Numbered from the stretch's first letter, positions 1-6,431 are shown. The stretch is DNA of 7,608 bases from an uncultured Oscillospiraceae bacterium (GCA_900550315.1 URRK01000075.1:1-7608), one strand, 5' to 3'. Numbers and translations: made by a program. The notes: generated from the letters alone by a model not told the origin.

Positions 1-1
1 G

Positions 2-244
2 ACCTTTACCGACCACGTAATTGCAAAGCTGAACAACAAGCAGACCCCGGTTGTTTTTTTACTTTGGGGCAGCCCGGCCGCCAAAAAGGCCGAAATTATT
101 ACCAACCCCCTGCACCTAAAGCTAAAGGCCCCACACCCCAGTCCGCTTTCGGCTTATCGCGGTTTTTTTGGCTGCAGGCATTTTTCAAAAACCAACGAGT
201 TTTTAATACAAAACGGCTTAGAGCCCATTAACTGGCAACTTTAA
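2..244 (+). CDS. ung: Uracil-DNA glycosylase, C-terminal part (5' end outside window)
   Basis: This is the last 80 codons of family 1 uracil-DNA glycosylase, which cuts uracil bases out of DNA as the first step of base excision repair in the cytoplasm. Frame 2 is open from the window edge to the TAA at 242-244. Near the start of the visible part is the LLWGSPAAKKA block. Further on is HPSPLSAYRGFFGCRHFS, the near-invariant UNG signature whose HPSP loop inserts into the DNA minor groove and supplies the catalytic histidine. It ends in the usual short tail (NGLEPINWQL). The family is about 220-230 residues, so roughly two thirds lies upstream of the window. No in-frame ATG is visible, so an ATG-based search would miss it. 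It converges on uvrC, and the hairpin at 429-471 probably ends its transcript. Identity is very secure; only the start is unknown. Confidence 0.5.
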   Translation, partial: TFTDHVIAKLNNKQTPVVFLLWGSPAAKKAEIITNPLHLKLKAPHPSPLSAYRGFFGCRHFSKTNEFLIQNGLEPINWQL

Positions 245-247
245 GCC

Positions 248-377
248 GCAGCGGGAGCAATTGCAGCGGGCCTAATACGGCGGGGAGCCCAACAAAACGA
301 AGATCCAATTGCGGCGGGAGTCTAACGCAATGAGGAGCCAAACACAGCGACGATGCCCTAAACCGCAGCGAATGGCC
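248..377. repeat. Degenerate ~16-base tandem repeat units downstream of ung
   Basis: Right after the ung stop, about eight imperfect units of 14-20 bases follow each other. Approximate boundaries are 248-262, 263-277, 278-293, 294-310, 311-326, 327-343, 344-363 and 364-377. A rough shared pattern is GCRGCGGGAGYCYAAY. Units 1, 2, 3 and 5 are the most alike, and the others are eroded. No protein frame across it looks real. It may be a decayed minisatellite that grew by slippage, or a relic of former coding repeats. The periodicity was judged by eye and the boundaries are approximate. Confidence 0.5.
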
Positions 378-428
378 GCCTTTATTCGGGGAGCTTTGCC
401 TTTACTCCAGCTAAAAATTTTAAACAGT

Positions 429-471
429 AAAAAATACAGCTTGTACTTTAATTGTACAGGCTGTATTTTTT
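429..471. terminator. Bidirectional intrinsic terminator between ung and uvrC
   Basis: The arms 429-446 and 454-471 are inverted repeats of 18 bases with a single mismatch that becomes a G-U pair in RNA. They are separated by a 7-base loop (447-453). The outer ends are six A's on the left and six T's on the right, so a U-tract ends the hairpin whichever strand is transcribed. This is the classic form of a shared terminator between converging genes, here ung (+) and uvrC (-). It lies about 185 bases after the ung stop and about 160 bases after the uvrC stop, so both transcripts would carry fairly long 3' tails. Confidence 0.5.
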
Positions 472-628
472 GCCAATCTTATTTTTGGCCGACTTTATTT
501 TTGTGGCTCTAATTTTTAGGCTGTTTCGGTCAATGGGCCGGTTGCTTGGCTTTTGCCGGCTTTGGCTAATTGCCCTATACCTACACGCCGAACCAAACCC
601 GGCCAAACAGCTTTTACTAATTTAACCC
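472..628. other. Non-coding 3' flank of uvrC, weak hairpin
   Basis: No gene is supported here. Two short complementary pairs, 521-526 with 605-610 (CTGTTT/AAACAG) and 536-541 with 599-604 (GGCCGG/CCGGCC), could form an interrupted long stem in the uvrC 3' region. The two sides are of unequal length and no U-tract follows, so it is not a convincing terminator. The hairpin at 429-471 is a better candidate for ending uvrC. Confidence 0.5.
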
Positions 629-2467
629 TTACAGGGTTTCTTTGCGGTAAAAGTTAAAAACATTTTGGGCAACGGCGGCCGGCAGCCCGGCGGCGGTTAG
701 CTGCTCTACCGTTGCGGTTTGAATAGCCGTTACAGTTTTAAAGGTTTTTAACAGCAGCTTTACCCTTTTTGGCCCTACGCCGGCAATTTCGCCAAGCTCG
801 GCGGTAAGGCCCTTTTTGGTGCTGCGGTTACGGTGGTAGGTAATGGCAAAGCGGTGCGTTTCCTCCTGAATGGTAGAAACCAGCGTGTAGGCGCTGCGGT
901 TGCCCTTAATGGCAATATCCTGCCCGCCGGCCGTAACGGCGCGGGTTTTGTGTTTGGAATCCTTTACCATGCCAAACAGCGGCACACTAAGCCCGTGTTT
1001 TTTTAAAACAGGCTCAACGGCGCTTAACTGGCCCTTGCCGCCGTCTAACAAAATCAGATCCGGCAGGCGGCCAAAGCCCTCGGCAACGCCGGCAGCCTTA
1101 CAGGCCTTGTATTCTGAAAACCGGCGATCCAGCACCTCGGCCATAGAGCGAAAATCATCCTGCCCTGAAAAGCTTTTAATGCGAAAACGGCGGTAGGCCT
1201 TTTTTAGCGGGCGGCCGTTAAAAAACACCGTCATGCCTGCAACATTCTCGCTGCCCATGGTGTTAGAAATATCGTACCCCTCAATGTATTCCGGCGGCTT
1301 TTTAAGCCCTAAAAGCCGGGCTAATTCATCCAGCGCGGCGGTGTCCTGCGTGCCTTTGTGCTCGTATTTTGCCAAATGCTCGGCCGCGTTTAGGGCGCAC
1401 ATTTTAAGCAGCTTTTCCTGGTCGCCCTTTTGCGGCAGCGCCAGGCTTACCGCCTTGCCGGCCTTTTGGCGCAGCCACTGCTCGGTAAGCTCCGGCTCTA
1501 AAATTTCGCCCTCCAGCACAATGCGGGCGGGCACGGTGTTGGCGTTTGCGTAATAGCGCTGTAAAAATTCGGTTCTGTCCTGCACTAAATCGTCCGGCTC
1601 GGGCAAAATGTAGCAGCGCAGATCTACCAAATGGCCGCCGCGAAAGTTCATAACGGCAAAGCACTGATTCTTCTCGGTGCGGGAGGAAGCAATCACATCC
1701 TGCTCCGGGTAGCTGGAGATAATAACCTTTTGCCGCTCGGCCGAACGCTCCATGGCAAAAATGCGATCGCGCAGCTTGGCGGCCGTTTCAAAATCAAGCT
1801 GCTCGGCCGCCTGCTCCATGCGCTTTTTTAACTGGGCGGTGGCGGTGTGCCCACCCTCTTTAATAAATTGCACGGCCTGGTGCACCGCTTCGCGGTAATC
1901 GGCAGCCGAAATTTTGCCGCTGCACGGGGCCGAGCAAATGCCAATGTGGTAATTTAGGCAGGGTCGGGTGGTGCGGCGGTCGCAGGGGAATTTTTTGTTG
2001 CACTGCGCCAGCTTAAAAATTTTTTTAGCCTCATCTACCGATTGCTTTAAAATCCACCCCGAATTGTACGGTCCTAAATACTCCGCGCCGTCGTTTAGCT
2101 TTTGCTTTACCTCGCCAATGCTTGGCCATTCCCCTTTGGTAATGCGAATGTAGTGGTAGCCCTTATCGTCCTTTAACAAAATGTTGTACTTGGGGCTGTA
2201 CTGCTTAATCATAGAACATTCTAAAATTAAAGCCTCAAATTCGCTGTCGCAAATAATGTAATCAAAATCTGCAACATTTTCTACCATGCGCTTAACCTTT
2301 AGGGTATGCTGGTTGCCGGCGCCAAAATACTGCGAAACGCGGTTTTTCAGCTTTTTGGCCTTGCCAACATAAATAACCTTGCCGGCCTTGTTTTTCATAA
2401 AATAAACGCCGGGCTGCAAGGGCAAACCCATAGCCTTTTTGCGTAAAACGCTTAAATTTTCGTTCAA
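629..2467 (-). CDS. uvrC: Excinuclease ABC subunit C (UvrC)
   Basis: UvrC is the nuclease of bacterial nucleotide excision repair. Recruited by UvrB at a lesion, it cuts the damaged strand on both sides. The 612-residue product is the usual family length and shows all domains in order. A GIY-YIG nuclease spans about 18-95, with PGVYF at 19-23 and IYVGKAK at 32-38, and makes the 3' cut. Cysteines at 156, 162, 170, 178 and 182 sit in the region that binds an iron-sulfur cluster in UvrC. A UVR motif (about 212-240) contacts UvrB. The RNase H-like nuclease makes the 5' cut, with D399 (EGYDISN), D475 (LLDGGKGQ) and H538 as likely catalytic residues. Helix-hairpin-helix DNA-binding motifs span about 560-607 (IAGVGPKRVKLLL). 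The start is a TTG at 2467, supported by a Shine-Dalgarno sequence 7 bases upstream. It follows the GH36 gene on the same strand after 189 bases, so co-transcription is possible but unproven. Confidence 0.5.
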   Translation of the reverse strand: MNENLSVLRKKAMGLPLQPGVYFMKNKAGKVIYVGKAKKLKNRVSQYFGAGNQHTLKVKRMVENVADFDYIICDSEFEALILECSMIKQYSPKYNILLKDDKGYHYIRITKGEWPSIGEVKQKLNDGAEYLGPYNSGWILKQSVDEAKKIFKLAQCNKKFPCDRRTTRPCLNYHIGICSAPCSGKISAADYREAVHQAVQFIKEGGHTATAQLKKRMEQAAEQLDFETAAKLRDRIFAMERSAERQKVIISSYPEQDVIASSRTEKNQCFAVMNFRGGHLVDLRCYILPEPDDLVQDRTEFLQRYYANANTVPARIVLEGEILEPELTEQWLRQKAGKAVSLALPQKGDQEKLLKMCALNAAEHLAKYEHKGTQDTAALDELARLLGLKKPPEYIEGYDISNTMGSENVAGMTVFFNGRPLKKAYRRFRIKSFSGQDDFRSMAEVLDRRFSEYKACKAAGVAEGFGRLPDLILLDGGKGQLSAVEPVLKKHGLSVPLFGMVKDSKHKTRAVTAGGQDIAIKGNRSAYTLVSTIQEETHRFAITYHRNRSTKKGLTAELGEIAGVGPKRVKLLLKTFKTVTAIQTATVEQLTAAGLPAAVAQNVFNFYRKETL

Positions 2468-2474
2468 AGATCTG

Positions 2475-2481
2475 CCCCCTT
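2475..2481 (-). promoter_or_regulatory. Ribosome binding site fixing the uvrC TTG start
   Basis: AAGGGGG on the minus strand ends 7 bases before the TTG at 2467-2465. No ATG near the N-terminus has a comparable site, and this start places the GIY-YIG domain at its normal distance from the N-terminus. It therefore supports TTG initiation. Confidence 0.5.
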
Positions 2482-2656
2482 ACTTTTTAAATAGCCCTTT
2501 CTAAAAGGCAAGTTTAGCCTTAGACTTTGGCCGGCGGCAACCCCGCACGCCGAAAGTCCTTTGCCCGCAAAACCCCTAACTTTTTGGCCGGCAAAAGCCT
2601 ACATTTAATTTTGCTAAAGACCAAAGCGCCCTTAGTTCAATAAACCCAAGCTTATT
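2482..2656. other. Intergenic gap between GH36 and uvrC
   Basis: This 175-base non-coding stretch contains several GGCCGGC-type short motifs (for example near 2530 and 2588). It has no convincing promoter or U-tailed hairpin. A weak AT-rich inverted repeat lies next to the GH36 stop (about 2642-2656). I could not place the uvrC promoter; a poor -35/-10 pair near 2600-2630 is not strong enough to call. Confidence 0.5.
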
Positions 2657-3955
2657 TTAACAATTAATTTCTACAAAGCTGTTTGGGCTTGTTACTTCTA
2701 TTATATACATCTCACCCTGCTTTTTGCAAGGGGCTTTGCGGCCGTTTAGCAAAATATTTTTCGGCTCCCCCTTGCTGTAAAAGGCAAATGGCCCCGCCCC
2801 GTAAACCAAGTAGCCGTTTGGCGTTAGCTGCCGAAAGGTTCCTCCGGCAATGTATTTGTTTATAAGCCCCACTACCGCGCGGCCGTTTTGCACCGGCACA
2901 AAGCTTAAAAATTTAAAATCTTCATACCCCGGCAGGCTGGCAAAAACGGCGCCGCCGGCCGGCAACAGGCAGGCTGTTTGCGCAAAATAATCAAAAACCA
3001 AATACTCCCCGCCGGTGGCGCTTAAAGTGTTGGCCGGGCTTAGCTTGGCGGTTACCGGCGTTTCCTGCTCGGTAATATTAAACGCAGCTATGATTAGGCT
3101 GTTTTCGGTTTGGCTCCAAATTTTAAAAGCGTTTGGCCCCTGCTCGCAAGAATCGGTTAGGCAGTCGGCTGTGGGCATGGCGTTGCGGGTGCAGCGAATA
3201 ATGCGGCCGTCCTCAAAACAAAGGGGCAGCAGCCGCTCGGCAACACTGCGGCCAACCGGGTCGCTAACATAAATCGGCCCGCCGCTCATGGCGCGTACCA
3301 CGCAATTTTTAACCGCCTGCCCGTCGTCGGTCCAAAACATATCAAAATCGCCCAAAAACAGGCCGGAAAAACTGTAGCAGCTGTAGCAGGCCTGCAAAAT
3401 GTGCTGGGCAAACCATTTGCGGTTTTCCGGCAAAAAGTCGTTACTGCAGCGGTTTACAAGGCTAACCGGCCGGTTCCAAAGGTTTTCGGCGGCACAGCCC
3501 ATGCAGTTTATTAATGCCCCGTTAAAGTACGCGCCAACTGCCCCCTCTAACCCGGTGTGCAGCGCCTGCGCCGCCTCGCCCGCGGTGGTAAGATTTTTGT
3601 AAAACCACTCTATACAGCTTTGGTTATCGGCCTTAATGAAATCTACCCCGCAGCCGCTTAAATAGCGGTAAAGGGCGGCGTGGTAGCAAAAAAAAGCCTC
3701 GGCGGTGGGGCGAATGGCTGTGCGGCCGTCCTCGGTTTTGCAAAACCAATTGGGGTTTTGGCGCACCAGCGGGCTATTCTCATCAAACCCGTACCAGTAG
3801 CCGGTAACCGGGTGCCAAACGCCAACCTGCACGCCCTGCCGGTGCGCAGCCTGCACCGTTTGCTTTAACCCGCCGGGAAAACGGGTCTCGTTCGGCTGCC
3901 AGCTTACCAGTTTTCGGTCGTGCATAACTTCGGGGCTATCCTCCCCGTCCGTCAA
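2657..3955 (-). CDS. GH36-like glycosidase, C-terminal fragment carrying the active site
   Basis: This frame, up to 432 residues, carries most of the catalytic barrel and the C-terminal beta domain. Visible motifs include VGVWHPVTGYW (about 45-54), FIKADNQ with likely nucleophile D110, GDFDMFWTD (about 202-210), and AMSGGPIYVSDPVGR with likely acid/base D232. The end has a normal C-terminal domain (NILLNGRKAPC, then VEINC). The first possible start is a TTG at 3955 inside the frame overlap; a more ordinary start is the ATG at 3925. As a stand-alone protein it would lack the N-terminal beta-sandwich and the first barrel strand, so it is unlikely to fold or work alone. It overlaps the upstream fragment by 20 bases and is best read as part of one broken gene. 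Confidence 0.5.
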   Translation of the reverse strand: MTDGEDSPEVMHDRKLVSWQPNETRFPGGLKQTVQAAHRQGVQVGVWHPVTGYWYGFDENSPLVRQNPNWFCKTEDGRTAIRPTAEAFFCYHAALYRYLSGCGVDFIKADNQSCIEWFYKNLTTAGEAAQALHTGLEGAVGAYFNGALINCMGCAAENLWNRPVSLVNRCSNDFLPENRKWFAQHILQACYSCYSFSGLFLGDFDMFWTDDGQAVKNCVVRAMSGGPIYVSDPVGRSVAERLLPLCFEDGRIIRCTRNAMPTADCLTDSCEQGPNAFKIWSQTENSLIIAAFNITEQETPVTAKLSPANTLSATGGEYLVFDYFAQTACLLPAGGAVFASLPGYEDFKFLSFVPVQNGRAVVGLINKYIAGGTFRQLTPNGYLVYGAGPFAFYSKGEPKNILLNGRKAPCKKQGEMYIIEVTSPNSFVEINC

Positions 3956-4757
3956 TAATCAGCCATTTTACAGGAATATTTTTTTCTTTCAGCTCCTGCA
4001 GCTTTTGCAAAATGCCCTCGTAGCTCGGGCAGCAGGGAAAGGCATCCCAACTGCACCAACCAAGGTATTCCAGCGCCTTGGGGTACTGCCGGCTTTTTAG
4101 GGGCAAGCCGGGTTTATTTAAAAGCTTTAAAGCCGCCGCGGTAAGCTTTTCGGGCAGTTCGAACGCATTTTGGCTGCGCCCAAAAACAAACAGCAGGCCC
4201 GAAAAGGCCGTCATGCCCCGTTTGCAAGAGCAAAGGGAAACCGCCAGCCCGCCGCCTTTGGTTCCACTAAGCTGCGATTTATACTGCTCACTGCACGCCG
4301 TAAGCAAAAAGCCGTAATCGGTTTTATATTTTAAGGTTACAGATTGCGTTTTGGGCTGCAGCTGCGCAAGGTCCCGCCCGTAGGCGCCCGGCTTGTTCCA
4401 AAACCCAATAGAATACAGCGAATGGTACGCCTCCAGCCCCACCGGGGCCGAAAATGCTACGGTAACCGCAGCTTTTTCGCTTAAATTTTGCTCGGCGCTG
4501 TCAAAAAAACGGCCCTTGGCACAATCCCGCTGCAAATGGCCCGAAATATAAAGCGCCAGCACGCCGTTTTGCTCGCTAACCGTTAAAGCAGCAACCGCGC
4601 CCTCGCCGGCAAAGTGCAGCACTTCGGCGCTTTGCCCGGTACCCTTTAAAGGCAAATTTTTGCCGCTTGCCAAATGCACGGTTACGGTAATGTTGTTTAA
4701 AAACTCTTTTTGTTCATACTGCAGGGCAACCGCCCCGCCGCTTGTTGGTAAAAACAT
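3936..4757 (-). CDS. GH36-like glycosidase, N-terminal fragment
   Basis: The 273-residue frame starts at an ATG with GGGGGAG four bases upstream (4762-4768). Residues 1 to about 225 are a beta-rich region matching the N-terminal sandwich domain of GH36 Sip1-like enzymes in position and character. The barrel then begins with LGWCSWDAFP (W234 to D238), a hallmark of this group, followed by a helix (YEGILQKLQELKEKNIP) and the strand KWLIID. It then runs off into GRGG and a TAG stop exactly where the family has IIDDG. No signal peptide or membrane segment is seen. On its own it lacks every catalytic residue. Confidence 0.5.
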   Translation of the reverse strand: MFLPTSGGAVALQYEQKEFLNNITVTVHLASGKNLPLKGTGQSAEVLHFAGEGAVAALTVSEQNGVLALYISGHLQRDCAKGRFFDSAEQNLSEKAAVTVAFSAPVGLEAYHSLYSIGFWNKPGAYGRDLAQLQPKTQSVTLKYKTDYGFLLTACSEQYKSQLSGTKGGGLAVSLCSCKRGMTAFSGLLFVFGRSQNAFELPEKLTAAALKLLNKPGLPLKSRQYPKALEYLGWCSWDAFPCCPSYEGILQKLQELKEKNIPVKWLIIDGRGG

Positions 4758-4889
4758 TTTTCTCCCCCAAAATGTTTAAAATTTAAGCAAGTTCTGCGAA
4801 AGCCAAACAGGAACCTCTTGCGCGCTGTTTTTAGGTAAAGCGGCAGTCCAAAAAGGCACTTACCGCACGCATTACCCCCTTGCCCCACC

Positions 4890-4918
4890 ATCATACCACA
4901 CGGCCTAAAAAACTGCAA
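4890..4918 (-). promoter_or_regulatory. Candidate sigma-A promoter with extended -10 for the GH36 gene
   Basis: On the minus strand, TTGCAG (4918-4913) is followed after a 17-base spacer by TATGAT (4895-4890). TGG immediately before the -10 gives the TGn extended motif. The -10 matches the consensus at five of six bases, and the -35 at only three. It would start RNA near 4883 and leave a leader of about 125 bases before the ATG at 4757. I saw no operator or riboswitch fold in the leader. Confidence 0.5.
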
Positions 4919-5120
4919 CCGTTTCGGGTAAAAAAGCAAAAATTGGCCGCAAAAAGGCAACCGCGCGTTTTTTGCCCGGCAAGGGGGAAAAACGTCACCC
5001 CTGTAAAGGCACCTACAACCCCCCTAAATGGCAAAAAGGCTTTTTTACCTAATTAGCAAGGGCCAAACCCTTAACGGCCGCTAACACCAAAGGCTTTGGC
5101 CAAAACCGGCCCCGGCGCAC

Positions 5121-5163
5121 AACAACGCCCCGCGGCCAAAGGTAATTGCTGCGGGGCGCTGTT
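5121..5163 (-). terminator. GC-rich hairpin after ldhA, probable terminator
   Basis: The arms 5121-5136 and 5148-5163 are 16 bases each and pair at all but two positions (one G-U wobble and one mismatch in minus-strand RNA), around an 11-base loop. The core pairs CGCCCCGC with GCGGGGCG. It starts 16 bases after the ldhA stop codon. The sequence after the hairpin is only modestly T-rich (TTGTTGT), so termination strength is uncertain. Confidence 0.5.
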
Positions 5164-5179
5164 GCCAAAAAAATTAAAA

Positions 5180-6169
5180 TTATTGCACCGTGTTTTCGGG
5201 CAGGGGGCTGCCCTTGGCAAAGCCGGCGGCATTTTGCAGGGTGGTTTCGCTAATGGCCTCTAAGGCCTCCTTGGTTAAAAAGCCTTGGTGAGAGGTAACT
5301 ACCACATTGGGGAACGAAAGTAAGCGTGCCGTTACCGAGGTTTCTAAAATATCGTCCTCCCGGTTTTCAAAAACATTATCGTGCTCCTCCTCGTAAACAT
5401 CCAGCCCAACGCCGGAAAATTTGTGCTGCCGTATTCCTTTTATTAGGTCATTGGTGCTAATTAGCGCCCCGCGGGAGGTGTTTACTAAAATAACGCCGTC
5501 TTTCATTTTTTCTATGGCGGCTAAGTCAATGATATGGTAGGTGTCGCTCGTTAGCGGGCAGTGCAGCGAAATCAAATCGCTTTGCCGCAGCAGCTGCTCT
5601 AAGCCAACATACTTTACAAAATCAAGGCTGGGGTTTTGGTATTTGTCGTAAGCCAGCACGGTCATGCCAAGGCCTTTACAAATGCGGCACATAGCCCCGC
5701 CAATTCTGCCGGTGCCAACAATGCCGGCCGTTTTGCCGTAAAAATTAACCCCCGTGAGGCCCATTAGGCTAAAGTTATTCTCCCGCACTTTAATGTAGGC
5801 CTTGTGAATGTGGCGGTTTACGGTAAAGGCCAGCGCCATGGCGTGCTCGGCAATGGCCTCGGGCGAATAGCCCGGCACCCGCATTACCGTAATGCCGCAT
5901 GCGGCGGCGGCTTTTAAATCTACATTATTAAAACCGGCGCAGCGCATTAAAATTAGCTTTACCCCGTTGGCGTGCAGAGCTTGAATAATTTCCCCGCTTA
6001 CATCCGAAGCCACAAACAGGCAAACCGCGTCGTACCCCTGCGAAAGGCGCACGGTGCGGGGCGAAATATCGGTTTTTAAATAATCAATCGTAATTTGCGG
6101 ATAATTTTTTAATACCGCGTCAAAAGATTCCTGGTCGTACGGTTTGGTATCGTAAAATAAAATTTTCAA
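5180..6169 (-). CDS. ldhA: D-lactate dehydrogenase (LdhA type, D-2-hydroxyacid dehydrogenase family)
   Basis: This NAD-dependent cytoplasmic enzyme reduces pyruvate to D-lactate and recycles NADH during fermentation. From the TTG at 6169 the product is 329 residues, the same length as E. coli LdhA, which it follows closely. Visible motifs are the substrate-site RCAGFNNVDL (R76 onward), PGYSPEAIAEHA (99-110) and the Rossmann motif GTGRIG (152-157). The catalytic set is R233 in NTSRGALI, E262 in DVYEEE and H294 in TSHQGF. The close match to LdhA, including FSLMGLTG, favours lactate over glycerate or phosphoglycerate. An upstream in-frame TTG at 6205 would add 12 residues (TGQNKTKGDVC follows it), but it lacks a ribosome site and the family does not have that extension. 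The gene sits alone between two gaps and so is probably its own transcription unit. Confidence 0.5.
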   Translation of the reverse strand: MKILFYDTKPYDQESFDAVLKNYPQITIDYLKTDISPRTVRLSQGYDAVCLFVASDVSGEIIQALHANGVKLILMRCAGFNNVDLKAAAACGITVMRVPGYSPEAIAEHAMALAFTVNRHIHKAYIKVRENNFSLMGLTGVNFYGKTAGIVGTGRIGGAMCRICKGLGMTVLAYDKYQNPSLDFVKYVGLEQLLRQSDLISLHCPLTSDTYHIIDLAAIEKMKDGVILVNTSRGALISTNDLIKGIRQHKFSGVGLDVYEEEHDNVFENREDDILETSVTARLLSFPNVVVTSHQGFLTKEALEAISETTLQNAAGFAKGSPLPENTVQ

Positions 6170-6177
6170 GCAAACAT

Positions 6178-6185
6178 CCCCTTTT
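6178..6185 (-). promoter_or_regulatory. Ribosome binding site fixing the ldhA TTG start
   Basis: AAAAGGGG on the minus strand ends 8 bases before the TTG at 6169-6167. It lies downstream of the alternative TTG at 6205, and so decides for the shorter protein beginning KILFYDTKPYD after the start residue. Confidence 0.5.
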
Positions 6186-6190
6186 GTTTT

Positions 6191-6219
6191 ATTCTGCCCG
6201 GTCAAATTTAAAATAACAA
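6191..6219 (-). promoter_or_regulatory. Weak candidate promoter for ldhA
   Basis: TTGTTA (6219-6214) and CAGAAT (6196-6191) are spaced by 17 bases, each matching four of six consensus bases. RNA would start almost on the ribosome site, giving a very short leader. An alternative pair is TTGCCC (6237-6232) with TATTTT (6215-6210). The AT-rich stretch 6200-6230 is the most promoter-like part of this gap. The TTGTTA also resembles a half-site of the redox regulator Rex, but the other half of the palindrome is missing. Confidence 0.5.
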
Positions 6220-6260
6220 AACAATTTTTAAGGGCAAAACGGCAACTTTTTGCGGGCAGC

Positions 6261-6291
6261 TTTGGCCTGCCCCCGGTTTGGCTGCCCCCGG
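6261..6291. repeat. Tandem direct repeat, two copies of about 15 bases
   Basis: TTTGGCCTGCCCCCGG at 6261-6276 is followed directly by TTTGGCTGCCCCCGG at 6277-6291. They are identical apart from one extra C. This looks like a local duplication. It overlaps one arm of the larger inverted repeat at 6275-6338. Confidence 0.5.
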
Positions 6292-6338
6292 CCGAGCCTT
6301 ACTGCTGCGGCAATGCGGTTTAGCCGCGCAGCCAAACC
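6275..6338. repeat. Nested inverted repeat between capF and ldhA
   Basis: GGTTTGGCTGC at 6275-6285 is a perfect 11-base inverted copy of GCAGCCAAACC at 6328-6338. Inside it, GCGGC (6307-6311) pairs with GCCGC (6323-6327), giving a branched, partly cruciform shape. The right arm region could pair instead with GCTGCGGC at 6304-6311, so two folds compete. It is not followed by a U-tract on either strand. It could be a structured part of the capF 3' region, a protein-binding DNA element or chance in GC-rich sequence. Confidence 0.5.
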
Positions 6339-6431
6339 AAGACTTTAAAGCCTAAACGCCGTGCGGCTTTCGGCAGCCTGGTGCGTACGGCAGCGAATAT
6401 TCTCCCGGCGGGCGAACACCTTACGGCAACA

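Larger units (their letters stand above)
2657..4757 (-). pseudogene. GH36 alpha-galactosidase / raffinose-synthase-like gene split by a +1 frameshift
   Basis: Two overlapping minus-strand reading frames together encode one protein of about 699 residues of the GH36 Sip1/raffinose-synthase type, which acts on alpha-galactosides. The upstream frame stops at 3936-3938 just after WLIID, while the downstream frame continues the same barrel. Dropping one G at about 3949-3950 (GAC-G-GAC read as GAC-GAC) restores IIDDGEDSPEV, matching the family's conserved IIDDG strand. The total span of 2101 bases is exactly one more than 700 codons. Nucleophile (KADNQ) and acid/base (YVSD) motifs are both present in the second half, and I see no other lesion, so the event is recent or an artefact. 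It may be a true pseudogene, a sequencing or assembly error, or a recoding site. There is no signal peptide in the first half, so a cytoplasmic enzyme is expected. The family is secure; the exact substrate is not. Confidence 0.5.
4758..5179. other. 422-base intergenic region between ldhA and GH36
   Basis: No gene is supported. The region holds the GH36 promoter and leader at the low-coordinate end and the ldhA 3' hairpin (5121-5163) at the other. A small palindrome at 5030-5049 (GGCAAAAA paired with TTTTTACC, four-base loop, one wobble) could be a second, weak ldhA terminator. The middle is rich in short A, C and G runs without clear structure. An overlapping reading frame at 4697-4960 on the minus strand runs through the promoter and resembles no protein I know. 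Confidence 0.5.

Noticed and set aside
309..512. 67-residue plus-strand open frame after ung
   Set aside because: It runs through the repeat array and both arms of the 429-471 terminator, has no ribosome site of note and resembles no known protein.
521..610. Long interrupted inverted repeat after uvrC as its terminator
   Set aside because: The paired segments are short, unevenly spaced and lack a U-tract, and a much better terminator lies at 429-471.
1404..1664. 86-residue minus-strand frame inside uvrC
   Set aside because: It is an Arg/Ala-rich out-of-frame shadow of uvrC, whose own frame is intact and conserved there.
4697..4960. 87-residue minus-strand frame overlapping the GH36 start
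   Set aside because: It overlaps the GH36 5' end in another frame, includes the candidate promoter and leader, and has low-complexity Phe/Lys-rich content.
4936..4972. Hairpin GCAAAAA/TTTTTTGC upstream of the GH36 promoter
   Set aside because: It has mostly A-T pairing across A and T runs that are common in this sequence, and no supporting context.
6202..6219. Possible Rex operator before ldhA
   Set aside because: Only one half (TTGTTA) of the TTGTTAA-N4-TTAACAA palindrome is present; the other half does not match.
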